Positions 24,376 to 36,079 of a stretch of 64,000 nt of DNA are shown here, piece by piece. A program made the translations under genes and the position numbers. The notes below the pieces were generated by a model that saw only the letters and a list, made by a program, of their open reading frames with translations, made no database searches and had not been told where the DNA came from. The DNA comes from Trogon surrucura (taxonomy: Eukaryota > Chordata > Aves > Trogoniformes > Trogonidae): positions 2,567,395-2,631,394 of the forward strand of contig CM036619.1 in NCBI GenBank assembly GCA_020746105.1, given 5' to 3'. Position 1 is the first letter of the stretch, and each line of letters opens with the position of its first letter.

Positions 24376-25084
24376 TATGTCAGGGGTTTTTTTGCCTCTG
24401 TGATTGAGATGAGAAAAAAACTGGTGGTCATTGTCAAAACCTGTGCCGAGCTAAACATCAGAGCCCTGCTTTGTCTTAATGCCCATCCCCACAAGAAAAC
24501 AAAGGGCATCACTCTTAGGATCTAGAAATTGTAGGGCTGGAAGAAACTTTGAAAGACACTGTGAAGTCCCTTGTGGTTTATCACGTCAGCTCTTGTTCTT
24601 TGCTTAACAGGGAAGGATGCATTGTGGCTAATGTCCTTCCTTCCTTCTGCAAGATGGAAACATCATGCCTTGCAACTCTGCCACTGCCCATTCGAAATGC
24701 CCTGTGCTTATACTAACTAGAGACAAAGCTAAAACAGCTCCTGAGCTCTACCTCTAAGTTTTGCAACTACCTCACACATTTCTGCAATGGTCAGAAACTA
24801 TCAAATATCCTGGGACAAGCTTCGATCCAAGCCTGTATTCTGTTTATAGGCCTTTAGCATCAGAGGGCGTCTGAACAACCTCATGGTTTGGAGTTCAGCT
24901 CTGAAATTAATGCTATGTAGTGTAGACTTCACTCTAGAGGAAACCAAAGTCTACAAAAACCTAAGAGATCTTCGCAAAAATATAAGAGAGCTTTCATGCC
25001 TTTTGAGATGGAAAACAGAGATAAGTGTGAATGCACTGCAGTCTGTTGGGGCACCCTACCTTGATGCACGTGAATATTTGTTTC

Positions 25085-25185
25085 ATTTGGATGAGGCATC
25101 CACAACTTTCTCGGGCAGCCTCAGTGTCTCACCACCCTCAGAGCAAGGAGTTTCTTCCTAACATCTAACTAAAATCTAGCCAGCC
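25085..25185 (-). mobile_element. Small CR1 LINE remnant
   Basis: About 100 bp matching the internal CR1 block: GGCATCCACAACTTTCTCGG, then CTCACCACCCTCAGAGCAAG and TTTCTTCCTAACATCTAAC. No 3' tail is preserved. Confidence 0.72.
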
Positions 25186-25694
25186 CTCTGGGAGAAGCAG
25201 GAATTCAGAAAACAGGCAAAGTCAGTTTGCTTTCAAAACCTTAGTTTAAAAAACTCATGTTCATGCTGCTGCCTAAAACTGAGCCAATGTATTCTAAACA
25301 CCTGGGACCAATCAAGCAAACCATTAAAGAGATAAATACGAGCTATTTTTATTTTTTAGATATCCTAAACTTTAAATGCTTCATGTTTTTCCCTAAAAAA
25401 AATGAAAAAAAGATTTCTAAGTAGGAGGTACTTAGATCAAAGTTATATCATATATGCAATTGCTAAATTTAACCAGTTTCTGTGAACTTGTTTTAAAGGA
25501 ATACACAATCCACATCAGCCAGCTGATGGTTTGAGGAAGCAGGGATGTCTCCTTCCTCTCCCATCCCTGCCTCCCTCTGCCATGTGTAGCACACCAGAAT
25601 TTAGGTCTTACTTTGGCTCCTGTGGGTCAGTGATCGAAATTTGACAAAAAGGATGGAGACAGAAAGAAAAACAAAGAAGAGCTCCTTTACTCAC

Positions 25695-25764
25695 TAGTTC
25701 ATGGTGCCGTACCCCTTGGCTTTAGTAAATCCCACGGAAATAGCAACCACCAAGGCGGGGAGCC
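25695..25764 (-). CDS. ADGRB1: ADGRB1 exon encoding TM4 and start of ECL2
   Basis: This exon is 70 nt: two bases completing Gly, 22 codons ([19 protein letters not shown], then TMN), and two bases (TA) of a Tyr codon finished in the next exon. It covers most of TM4 and the beginning of the second extracellular loop. The acceptor is tttccatag and the donor is a consensus TA|gtgagt. The Pro in GW-G-LP is the conserved TM4 proline. The human sequence as I recall it has Ser in place of the Gly in KGYG; otherwise the segment is nearly identical. The exon is too small to stand out without knowing the protein, but its phase matches both neighbours exactly. Confidence 0.96.
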
Positions 25765-28700
25765 CTATGGAAACAAGAGAAAATTGGTCATTTAAGCGTA
25801 TGTGCAGTTCTTTTCCCACTCAACTGCACAATATACTCCATTCTACCCAGTGTTATTCCAGCACCATCTGTCCTAACCTGGGTCTTTGGCAAAGACTGAA
25901 GTCAGGACCTTCAGAGCCAAAAGTGTGAATCCTTGTTACCTCTGCTAATGAAGTAAATGTCATCAGCTGTAATCAGCTCGTATCCTGCTGTGGGCTCAGC
26001 AGTTGTGTGAGGACTGACAGTAGATGCAGATGCATAAAATGTATTTATTTTATTCTTAGGTACACCAGCTGGCCAGGAATATATAAAGGTGACTCCTCAA
26101 GGCGGAATATTCAGCCACAACCCAACACAAAGAAGCTAGCAAGGAGGAGATTAAGGGTTATATCTGCTTTTAACATAGTGTGTACTGAACAACTCAAGTC
26201 CAAATCTCTTCCCAAATGAGAGGAAAGGAAATGGAAACTGAGTTCCTCCTATCCCAAACAGGTCCCCTAAAGTGCAGGGCCATGATCTATAATAGAGCAG
26301 GTGTCTCTGAACAACAGCAGAAAAGAGCGTCAGTACATCAGGACTTACTGCAAACCAGGATGTTTCTTCTCTTCCCAGAGACCTGCTCCCCTTTTGGATT
26401 CAAAGGGGAAATAAACTAACAAAAAACAGCTGCCCTTGAGGAGACACTCTTCATTGCGAGCGTTGCAAAGGATGAGCAAGTTAGTCTGTGGCTGGGATGG
26501 CACAATGTACAATTTTCGGAGCCAATGGTGCCAGAATAAGATGTCATTTCAGGTGCTAAAGGGGGTGAAGCTACAGCCTTGATCTCACTGCTAGAAGCTC
26601 CCATAAAATTACAGTGAGCAGTACAACGAAAACCTGCTGGTTGTTGTTCGACCTGCTGGTTATTGACATAAAACTCCTTAAAAGTTCTCAAGTTATTGAA
26701 TGTCTAGGAAAGATCAGAACGAGCAAAAGACATTCCATCTGGCTAATAGTCTTCTGATCCTTATCACTGCCATGATAAACTGCTCAAGGATCTTCAAAGG
26801 AGATTGAGTACTTTTCTGGTTCACTAGCCTCAGTCCAGCTCTCCCTTCTCCTCAAAGAAATGCTTGGATATCGGCTAGTAACATCTGGTTCTTCAGCCAG
26901 CAATGTCTGGGCTTTTTATAGCCCTCCTCCTTGTGAATTAAGCTGTCTCAATGCTAAAGATGGGCAAATCCCATTAAGAATTAGCAGGATCAGTAGCCAG
27001 CTCAGATTAGTGCTTCCTGACAAGACCTTAATTCGTGTGCTTGCAAAGGTCACGGCAGGTGACTGCAGAAGATGCTGTAGATCCAAGGGATGTGAAGGCA
27101 CAGCATCCAAACAATGATCCTGATGGCAAAGTGGTCCCTCAGTAACACAGGTCATTGCAAGATTGATTAATAGTGAGGCTCTGCAGCCAGCCAGGAGGTT
27201 TAACACCAACTTGGCCGGAATATACAGCATGTGAGAGTTATCATAAAGGGAGGTGTTTCTCTTCCCATAGGAAGAGAACATTGTGTTTGATCAGCCCAAA
27301 ACCAACAGGCAGTAGGTTTAAAAGATGACTTCTTTTTTACCTTTTCTTTTGTTTTTATTTTTTTTTCTTTTTAATTTATTATTTCCCTCCTCTTGCTGAG
27401 CCTCCCCCACACCTCATCTGGGCGCTGCCAACAACCTGGCATCCCATGGTGAGCGCACCAAGAAACCACACGTGAAAGGACATTTTCAGGGATGCAACTT
27501 GATGAGAGAGGCCCTGAGAAAGAGGGAAGTTGGCTAAGACTCCGCCAAAAATAGCAACTTGTTCTTCCCAAAATGCTTCTCTTAGACGTGATAATTATGC
27601 AGAAATCCAGACTCAGGCTGTGAACTCATTAACTTACAGGGACTGGCTCGTACCGAGCCTGGGTAGGAGCCCCAGCTTGTACTGAAAATGGATCTGTACA
27701 AGCAGAATTTGCTGAAGATGGCAGCTATGCCGTGGCAGATAAACCAAACACCATTGTAATGAGGGGTGCTGTACTCTTCCTCCACCTTGAGAGGGCTGTC
27801 AGTGGTCTCCTTGAAGTTAGACGTGAATAGATTGAAGAAAAAAAAAAATCCCCTTTTATTTTTTTCTTGATTATTTGAAAGAAAGTTCCTCCTAACCAGT
27901 CTGCTCCATGTACTGTGTGTGGTTTGTATCTGCCACGTAGTCACTGGCATGGTTTGGGGGGGCTTTCTGCAGAAAGGGAATTTTACATTCACAACTCCAA
28001 ATAAATCCATTAGAAATCTGTTTCAAGGAGTTTTTGTACTGCCAGGCGAGAGGAGAATCAGGTCACATGCTAGTCATGTCCCACTAGAAAAGGCTGTTTG
28101 CTAATAACTACCAAGAGCCACAACTGTTATGAACAACTGAAGACCCACCCAGAGCCTGGCAGCATTTAAAGTCCAGTTGTGGAAACTATGACATGGTCAT
28201 AAAAGGACTGACACAATAATTTCTTCATTACTGGGGCTGAATACGATGACTGAATTGTTTCTAGGGAAGCGTTTGTCTGTCCTAAATAATAATAATAATA
28301 ATAATAAGAAGAAGAAGAATAAGAATAAGAATAAGAATAATGATAATTGAATAGGTAAAAGTTCATTTTGGAAAAGATAAAGTTGCATACTCAAGAGAAG
28401 AACAAAATCCCAGGGATCCAACCTCATTGCTGACAAAAACTGCTGTAGTTTCAATGAGCTACAGCTGACAGCAGCTGAGAACTTGGCAAAAACGTCTAGA
28501 ACAAGGGCTTAGAGAAATGCTAATAGGCAAAGGGGGAAAAGGGGGGAGAATCAGCTCATGACAAAGTGAATTGTGCTAATTATTTCAGATTATGCTCTTT
28601 TAAACATATTTTCAGCCTCTTTCCTCTTAGAAGTGCCATTAATCCCAGCTCTACAGCTGAAGTCTAGCAGGATGCTAAATAGCAGAATTTCTCTTGCTGC

Positions 28701-29990
28701 CTTAATAGGCACGAGTGTTCTCCATTTCTTGTCCCAACCTATTCCAAATGGTTATTATGCATCATTTATCAGCCAGTGCATCCTAGCTCACAGATGACTA
28801 CGTTTCACTCGCAGTGCAAATTATGCTTCTACACATGTAGGGTGTTGGGTTGTTTTGGTTTTTTTTTTTTTCTTTAAATCTGTACAGACTACAAATGTGA
28901 ATGTCGCGCATCCAAAATTCCCTTGGCTAACACGCCCATCTGTTCCAGCTTTTACAAATCAGAAAAATCCCCTTTTATTACCTAGAAAAGCTATTAGGCT
29001 GTTGCACTCGATAGCCCTGATGTTCCCTCAGTCACAGAGTGCTCATGTATAAACATATGCATGAACAGACACAGGCACATGCAGCCTGTGCTTTGCACGG
29101 ATTCGCCCATGCTCCTGCTTACACACAAGCACAAAATTTCAATAACACAATTTGTTTTCCACCGTAAGCAAAAACTAGAAATGGAAACTTAAAGGGATGC
29201 AGGTGCTGGAATGGGGATGGCTCTCGACGTGCCAGAATAAATCACATCAGGGCGCTTCGCAAGCATCAGAAATATTTTTGCCTGGGGTGAAATGCTAGAC
29301 TTCAGTAGTAAAATGAGACACTGATACAGCTCAGACACATAACGCTTTCTCTCTGCTTTTCTCTTTTTTCGCCCGCTCGCTTTTGAGTAAGTTTTTTGTT
29401 CGGTCGCTCCTCTCAGACGCACGCTTGTTATTGCTTTGAAAACCCAGGTTATGGGTTTGTGTTTGTTTTCTACTACAGAATGCATCATTTAAGGCTAATA
29501 AATTAAACATGTGGAAGAGGCAGAGGGAGAAAAAAATTAGTTACAAGCATCTGCAACAGTCTCACAGTTTATTTGTCTATGAAAGGCCCCGCTGCCACAG
29601 AGATGGGATTTCGGAGCTTGTTTCACTCGGGGTTGCACGTGGAAGGAGACAGCGAGAGCGTGAAAAGGAGAAAGCAAGAAAGAGACCCAAATCCAGTAGA
29701 AGCCACCGACAGCATACCCTTTGCAAACTCAAATCCTCTCAACTCAACTATTTTGTGTCACCCTTGGGTGCACTATGTAGCAGGCAGGACTTCTGGCTCT
29801 TGTTCATGCTGGTTTTTAACCTTCTCAGACCTTCTTGACACCCCCGAAAAGGTTGCAGACACCCTCTGCCAAACCTTCTGCAGAGCATCAGTCCCTCCTG
29901 TAGCCCAAACCCGCTCTGCTTTACATCCCAGGGAGGGGTTGGACAGTGCTTGCCCGATCCCAGGGGGTTGCGTGCACCCAAGATCCTCAC
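25765..29990 (-). other. ADGRB1: ADGRB1 intron between TM3 and TM4 exons
   Basis: This 4.2-kb intron has no CR1 that I can identify. Its only clear repeat is the AAT/AAG compound microsatellite at 28284-28347. The remaining sequence is moderately AT-rich and otherwise featureless to the eye. Confidence 0.75.
28284..28347. repeat. Compound AAT / AAG / AATAAG microsatellite
   Basis: AAT units, then AAG units, then AAGAAT units, then AATGATAAT: a stepwise compound trinucleotide repeat of about 64 bp, probably length-variable. Confidence 0.92.
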
Positions 29991-30141
29991 CCCATCCGAG
30001 ACACAAGAAGCGCTTGCGGATGATGCGGTTCCGTAACCGGCCCGTCACGGCCATGTAGGACTGCCAAGCCTCGGTCAGCACCCAGCAGAAAGAGGAGAGG
30101 AAGAAGAAGTGCAAGAAAGCCGCCACCAGCGTGCATATCAC
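29991..30141 (-). CDS. ADGRB1: ADGRB1 exon encoding TM3, ICL2 and the start of TM4
   Basis: The exon is 151 nt and begins in frame with Val-Ile-Cys-Thr. The Cys at the top of TM3 is the conserved partner of the ECL2 Cys encoded by the TM5 exon. TM3 carries the family motif [20 protein letters not shown], followed by ICL2 ([18 protein letters not shown]) and the first part of the TM4 Gly-Trp-Gly motif. The acceptor is ctctctccag. The donor is TGG G|gtgagg, so one G carries over and completes Gly in the next exon. This is the most conserved exon of the receptor in the window and is GC-richer than the surrounding intron. A cluster of three CR1 pieces begins only about 280 bp upstream of its acceptor, so those pieces probably lie outside the core splicing signals. 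Confidence 0.98.
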
Positions 30142-30424
30142 CTGGAGAGAGGAGGAAAGGAGGACACGTGAGAGGAGGAGCAGCAGGTGGAGAGAGCAGT
30201 GCGGAGGAGAGCAGGAGACACAGGGAGGTGCTTCCAAACCAGGATCTGGAAGGCAAGGTCGTGGAGATCAGGATATGAAAAGACATTTTAGGAGAAGGCA
30301 GTCTCCCCAACAAGTTTCAACACAGAAACGACTAAAGGTTTTTCTTCAAATTCGAGTGCTGCCTGGAAACGAAAGTGGAAGTGTACAAGACTAGGTTGAA
30401 AAAAATAAATAAATTTTATTTTTT

Positions 30425-30556
30425 ATGCACTGTCCCTGGAGGTGTTGAAGGAAAGGCTGGGTGTTCCACGGTCTAGCTGATGTGATGATGTTGGGTCATA
30501 GGCTGGACTCGGTGATCTCCGAAGCCTTTTCCAGCCTCAAAAATTCTGTAATCCTG
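30425..30556 (+). mobile_element. CR1 LINE 3' end (first of a cluster)
   Basis: The sequence runs from CACTGTCCCTGGAGGTGTTG to GGCTGGACTCGGTGATCTCC and CCAGCCTCAAAAATTCTGTA. It is a CR1 3' end of a subfamily different from its neighbours. Confidence 0.85.
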
Positions 30557-30673
30557 TGGACAGGGCTTTGAGCAACCTGGTTTAGTGGGAGGTGTCCCTG
30601 CCCAGGGCAGGGGGGCTGGCACTAGAGGGTCTTTAATGTCTCTTCCAACTCAAACCTTTCTATGATTCTATGA
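30557..30673 (+). mobile_element. CR1 LINE 3' end (second of a cluster)
   Basis: It starts immediately after the previous copy with ACAGGGCTTTGAGCAACCTG and ends with AACCTTTCTATGATTCTATG. The direct abutment suggests that one CR1 inserted at or near the tail of the other. Confidence 0.86.
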
Positions 30674-30690
30674 AAGCAGCTGCTCTTGAG

Positions 30691-31290
30691 CATAGAATCA
30701 TAGAATGTTAGGGATTGGAAGGGACCTCGAAAGATCAAGTCCAATCCCCCTGCCAGAGCAGGAATGCCTAGACTATGCCACACAGGAACATGTCCAGGCA
30801 GGTCTTGAATGCCTCCAGAGAAGGAGACTCCACAGCCTCTCTGGGCAGCCTGTTCCAGGGCTCCGTCACCCTCACTGAGAAGAAGTTTCTTCTCGAGTTT
30901 AAGCGGAACCTCTTATGTTCCAGTTTCAGCCCATTACCCCTTGTCCTATCAGTGGTTGTCACCGAGAAGAGCCTGGCTCCATCCTCGTCACACTCACCCT
31001 TGATATATTTGTAAATATTAATGAGGTCACCCCTCAGCCTCCTCTTCTCCAAACTAAAGAGCCCCAGCTCCTTCAGTCTTTTCTCATAAGGGAGATGCTC
31101 CACTCCCTTAATCATCCCAGTTGCCCTGTGCTGGACTCTCTCCAGCAGTTCCCTGTCTTTCTTGAGCTGAGGGGCCCAGAACTGGACACAATATTCCAGA
31201 TGGGGTCTCACCAGGGCAGAGTAGAGGGGAAGGAGAACCTCTCTCGACCTACTAACCACCCCCCTTCTAATACACCCCAGGATGCCATTG
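30691..31290 (-). mobile_element. CR1 LINE 3' fragment (young subfamily)
   Basis: A minus-strand copy beginning CATAGAATCATAGAATGTTA and reaching into ORF2. The element's frame is open for about 160 codons ([20 protein letters not shown]). By eye it is nearly the same sequence as 2000-2585, only inverted. Its 5' limit near 31290 is where the match to CR1 ORF2 (CACCCCAGGATGCCATTGGC) stops. Confidence 0.93.
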
Positions 31291-31678
31291 GCATGAGCTC
31301 TAAGATAATCCCATGGTTAACACTTTTGTTCAAGTCTGAGCCTTCATCCCACCCTGGCGCTTTCTTGGGTCCACCAAGATATATTTATTTTCCGAATGAT
31401 CAAAACCGTCTGGGAAGGACAGAGCGGTTAGTAAGCTGTGCACTAATCTCAGTTCAAAAGGTTTGCAAAGCACCATGTCGTTGGCAGCTGAGCCCTAGAA
31501 ATGACATCAGAGGAAGGCAATTTAGACAATGTCCCTGCCAGGGAAGGACCGCTGAGTGAAAGAGTTAAGCCGTGAGAGCCGGGTGAAGCCACAGCTGCCA
31601 GGGGCCGGTAAAGACTGCAGACATGAGTGGTGTGTAGTTGTCCAAGAGCATATAATTGCTAGTAGACAGTGAGGGGAG

Positions 31679-31711
31679 AAAAAAAAAAAAAAATGAAAAA
31701 AAAAAAAAAAA
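31679..31711. repeat. Double A-run (A15-TG-A16)
   Basis: Two A-runs separated by TG. No associated retrocopy is seen. Confidence 0.9.
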
Positions 31712-34299
31712 GAAACTTCAGCAGAAGGAATTTCATAATGGTGAGCTCTACTACTCGGTGGGGAAATCTCTCAAGGGAAGTGCAGCGAGCTTAAGCCATT
31801 TAAAATTAAACTGGGGAAAGTACTAGCAAATGCATTATGAAGAACAATCCTGTAGTGCCGGGGAGATGGACTGGAAAGCTGACAAGCTCGTCTTTGTTTT
31901 TAACTCAGCAAGGCCAAATCTTTCACTGGTGCAAATTGGTGCCGCTCTGTTTAACTCTGCCAGAGCTGTGCTTAATTTCCACCATCTGTGAGTTAGAAGC
32001 CGTGAATCAATGTGCTCAAGAAGAAAATGATGGAAAGAAACTCCAGTGGCTCCCAAGGAGAAGGGAGAGCAAATAGACTTTAAAAGTGGCTGTGGATGGA
32101 AAAAGAAATGGCTTAAGGCATTCAGGGCAGGGGGAAGGGGAGGTTTATAATGAAGAATTTTTCTCTTTTGGGTTATATCAGGAAACACGGACTTTGGCTT
32201 TACGGTCAATGAATCTTCCTCTTTTTTCATCCACCAGCATCTTTAAACACAGAGCTCTCATGCACTGCGTGTCTTTTATCATCATTTTATCAGATTGTTC
32301 TCAATTCGTACAGTGGCACAAACCGGCGTTATCAGAGGTTGTGAATAAAAGTAAGACTGAGCGTTCTTTGAGATAGGAACCGTCTTTTTGTTCCGTATTT
32401 GCATTTGACACCAAAATCTTTGGTATTCTGCCTATAAATGAGTTCTGGATGACAGTTCAGTACAAATAACGTGGCTCGATATGATAATTTCAAATAATTT
32501 TCACATTTTAAAAGAATCCTAAAAAGGTGGTTGCTATTCATCAGCTTACAGACCTACATAAAACAATTACAAACACAGGATGCTTTCCATAATGTATTTT
32601 AAGAGACTGTTATTTTAGAACTTTCTCTGTTTGGCTAACATCAGATATGATACAGCTCATTTTATTGTTTTGACTTCTGCACTAATACGGTTCTGTCCAA
32701 TTTGTCATCAGTTTGTAGGGAGAGAAAACCTTTGCTTTCCCATTTTACACCAGAGGGTTATATTTTATGAGTATTTTTTTTTTGCAGTCAGTTATTTTTG
32801 ATAGAAAGGGAAGGAGAAGAGAGGAGGGGAGCACAAGAGAAACATGTACCTCTCAGTGGGACCAGTATAAACCCATCACCTCAACCGAAACCAGGCTGGG
32901 AACTTGGCAGCTGATGGGCAGGCACATATTTGCTTCTGCTATCTCTGCTGTAGGGTTCCCCTTCCCCATAAGGAAAAAAAATAATCTATATGAAGTCCTA
33001 AGCACAGGTTATGGTGTCCCAAGATGCTGCAGAGAGATCCAGGGGAGCTTGCCAGTCTGTTAAGGCCATTAGATCTCATTTTCCTTTAAGAGGAGAAATC
33101 TGGTTCCTTGCAGCACATCATCATGCCTTTGAGATATGGCCCGTTCGGGCAGCATTCATTTCTTTTGTACCACGTTATTGCTGACTGCAATTTTTTTAGC
33201 CTTTTCCCAGGCCTTTCATCTTCAAAAAGCTTAGCAAATCCAGGCGTGGAATCTTGCCTTTGAGGTTACACGGAGGGAAATCAAGAGAGAACTTGGCATT
33301 TCCCAGGAAACTAATGCTGTAGAAATTCTCCCAGAGTAGCTGCAATTGTAAATCTATCACCAACATTTTAAGACGCTCCATTATCAATAATTGGATGTGA
33401 ATAAATTCCTAATTTACACTCCTTGGTCTGTTTTCTGTACAGTTTTCTTCCCCTGTTCCCTGCCAGAGACTGTTTACTAGATGGCTGAGCGGAAATCCAA
33501 GAATAACCTTTCTATTTATGGTGTTTCATGCATATGTATGTGCAAAGAGCTAATCTGCCTCATGCAGTCGCAGTTGGGAGCTTTGAATCCCCACTCACAG
33601 CAAGAAAAAGCACGAGGGAGAACCTGAACTCACAACTGGTCTCTGAAGGGGGTGGGAGAGGGTGAAGACATCTACCTCCTGTCCTGGTGTGAAGAAGACT
33701 AACCAAAGAAGAGGTCCAGTCATGGTCTGCCAGGTTGAACACATCTCAGCATTCTATTTTTTCTATGGGAAGAAGCTCCTAGCACATATTTGGAGTAGCA
33801 GACAAGGCATCCAGGGCGATAAAGAGCTTAGCTCATCCTTTCTCCACCTATTGCCCCAAGAAAACAATGTTGGCCATGAAAAAAAAAAGAAAGCTCTGTT
33901 CTGCAAAGTTAATTTCTGAAGGGCACTAGTTTAATAGGAGCAGAACTGGCTGGTTGCATTTCTCTGCACTTCGCTCCACACATCTGACTCAAGCAGTGAT
34001 AAAGTTTTCCCTAAAACATAACCGAGCCTTAACCTGAAGGACCCTCCACAGAGATGAGTCTCTGTGATTCATTAAAACCTGAGACTTCTCTGCAGATATG
34101 CTTCCAAAAGTGACAGCATGCTCTGGCTGCCAAAGTAGATGTTAAAAACCACCACAACCAAAAAATGGTTGGTCACTGGTTACTGTTAATTAAAAACTAA
34201 ATGTTGACTTGTGATTGTGACTTTGGCAGCAGGAGAAGCAGAGGACACTTCTCGCCTCGCTTCTCGGCTTAATGGAGTTAGGTTGGTTGGAGGACTTAG

Positions 34300-35240
34300 G
34301 ATCATAGAATCATAGGATCATAGAATGTTAGGGGTTGGAAGGGACCTCAAAAGATCGTCTAGTCCAACTCCCCTGGCAGAACAGGGTCACCCAGGGCAGC
34401 CACACAGGAATGTGTCCAGGTGGGTTTTGAAAGTCTCCAGAGCAGGAGACTCCACACCCTTTCTGGGCAGCCTGTGCCAGGGCTCTGGCACTCTCACAGT
34501 AAAGAAATTTCTCTTCATGTTGAGCTGGAACTTTCTATGTTCTAACTTAAACCCATCATTCCTTGTCCTATTACTGGGCCCCACTGTGAAGAGATTGTCC
34601 CCTTCCTCTTGACCCCCTCCCCTAGACATTTATACACATTAATATGGTCCCCTCTCAGCCGTCTCCTTTCAAGGTTGAACAGCCCCAGTTCTCTCACTCT
34701 CTCTTCACAGCAGAGATGTTCAAGTCCCTTGATTCTCCTTGTAGCTCTCCCTTGGACACTCTCCAGTAGGTCCCTGTCTCTCTTGAACTGGGGAGCCCAA
34801 AATTGGACACAGGATTCCAGGGGTGGTCTCCCCAGGGCAGAGCAGAGGGGCAGGAGAACATCCCTAGCCCTGCTGGACACACTTTTCTTGGTGCCCCCCA
34901 GGATCATATTGTCCCCCTTGGCCACAAGGGCCCATTGCTGTCCCAGGGACAACCTACTGTCCACCAGGACTCCAAGGTCTTTCTCCATGGGGCTGCTTTC
35001 CGGCAGGATGTCCCTTATTCTGTCCTGGTGCCTGGTGTTATTCCTTCCCAGATGCAGGACCCTACACTTGTCCTTATTGAACTCCATGAGGTTCCCCTTT
35101 GCCCAGCTCTGCAGCCTGCCCAGATCTCACTGGTTGGCAGCACAGCCTGCGTGGGTGTCAGCCACCCCTCCCAGTTTTGCATCATCAGTAAACTGGCTGA
35201 GGGTGCACGCTATCCCCTCTTCCAGAACTTGGGAGGGATG
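34300..35240 (-). mobile_element. CR1 LINE, RT box to 3' end
   Basis: A copy of about 940 bp in minus orientation. The 3' tail is ATCATAGAATCATAGGATCA, and the RT catalytic box reads QFTDDAKLG on the minus strand at about 35170-35200. A 181-codon frame (MEFNKDKCRVLHLGRNN... to the C-terminus) remains open at 34542-35087. It belongs to a subfamily distinct from the plus copy at 3932-4862. Confidence 0.93.
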
Positions 35241-35976
35241 GGAAAATGTACAACAGGTAAATACTAATGATGAGCAGTGATTTGTTCAGCCAGACACCAA
35301 TGGGGAAACCGAAAGCACTTTAGCTGAAGAAAAGTCACCCAGGCAACACACGGCTCTCCAGCTGGATCTGTATGTCGGTGAAATCAGTGCATGTGGCTTA
35401 AAAGTCCACGTCACTTCTTGACTTTGCTGCCTGAGTCACACAATGATCTCCAGCGAGTCCCTCACTGCCCCCAGCTCTGCAGCGTGTACAGTGTGTTCTG
35501 GTAACGTTTCCTACCCCCCCCAAAAAAATGGTGTTTTTTTGTGGCTCTGTTCATTAACATCTGCCAAGCGCTTCAGGCTCAGAGTATAAAAGTTGATGGA
35601 GAAATAAACGTAAAGCTGAGACATTGAGTTTTGGGGGCTTTTAAAAAGCCTTTTCTCAATCTGCCTTTCTTTGCATTTTTTTGAAAATAAAATGGTTAAA
35701 GCCTTGCAAATAACCATGTTTCTTCTCTGTGCCATGTGCCAGCTACTCTAGGCAGATATTCAAAAATATCACATTGGTTTTAATCAAAGCCCTGAGGATG
35801 CTGACAAATTATCAGAGAGCGAGAGAGAAAATTGAAATCTGCCATTTAGTCGTGTCTTTGACATGTTGCTAATTAACAGATGGAGGAAAAATGAGGAAGC
35901 GCTGCCTGAATGGATCATTTCAGTGGTAAATCAGGGGAAAAGCAAACAAACAAACACAGTCCAACTGATCTCCTAC

Positions 35977-36079
35977 CTTATTCCGGGTCTGGGTCTGTCC
36001 GATCAAGATGAGAGCATTGGAGGAGATGATGGACAGGCAGAAGTTGATAAGAATAACAGAGCGCTCTGAGCGAATATAC
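35977..36079 (-). CDS. ADGRB1: ADGRB1 exon encoding ICL1 and TM2
   Basis: The exon is 103 nt. Its first G completes the Arg codon begun in the TM1 exon, and it ends with a whole AAG (Lys) codon. It encodes [14 protein letters not shown], the short first intracellular loop and start of TM2, then [19 protein letters not shown] through TM2 to its extracellular end. The acceptor is ttgctgcag and the donor is AAG|gtagga. Diagnostic positions ([20 protein letters not shown]) agree with ADGRB1; ADGRB3 as I recall it has HSDRS and IASNI here. The splice sites are canonical and nothing is broken. Confidence 0.97.

Larger units (their letters stand above)
19529..25694 (-). other. ADGRB1: ADGRB1 intron between TM4 and TM5 exons
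   Basis: This 6.2-kb intron carries five CR1 pieces (about 20265, 20880, 23711, 24205 and 25085), a 29-nt A-run, further A-runs at 20761-20778 and 23574-23589, and a short TG repeat near 21964. Positions 21100-23700 hold no feature I recognise. Confidence 0.78.
30142..35976 (-). other. ADGRB1: ADGRB1 intron between TM2 and TM3 exons
   Basis: This 5.8-kb intron contains a cluster of three CR1 pieces at 30425-31290, a long minus-strand CR1 at 34300-35240, and a double A-run at 31679-31711. Positions 31720-34290 hold 2.6 kb of AT-leaning sequence without recognisable repeats. Confidence 0.78.

Noticed and set aside
24520-24580. A possible CR1 tail (GTAGGGCTGGAAGAAACTTT)
   Set aside because: Only one weak block matches and there is no terminal repeat. 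It is too short and diverged to list as a feature.
27582-28010. A 142-codon minus-strand frame between the TM3 and TM4 exons
   Set aside because: It contains a homopolymer-encoded Phe run and no family motif. It does not fit between the flanking ADGRB1 exons, whose phases join without it.
30915-31559. A 214-codon plus-strand open frame
   Set aside because: Most of it is the antisense of a minus-strand CR1 ORF2; the opposite strand carries the recognisable reverse-transcriptase C-terminus.
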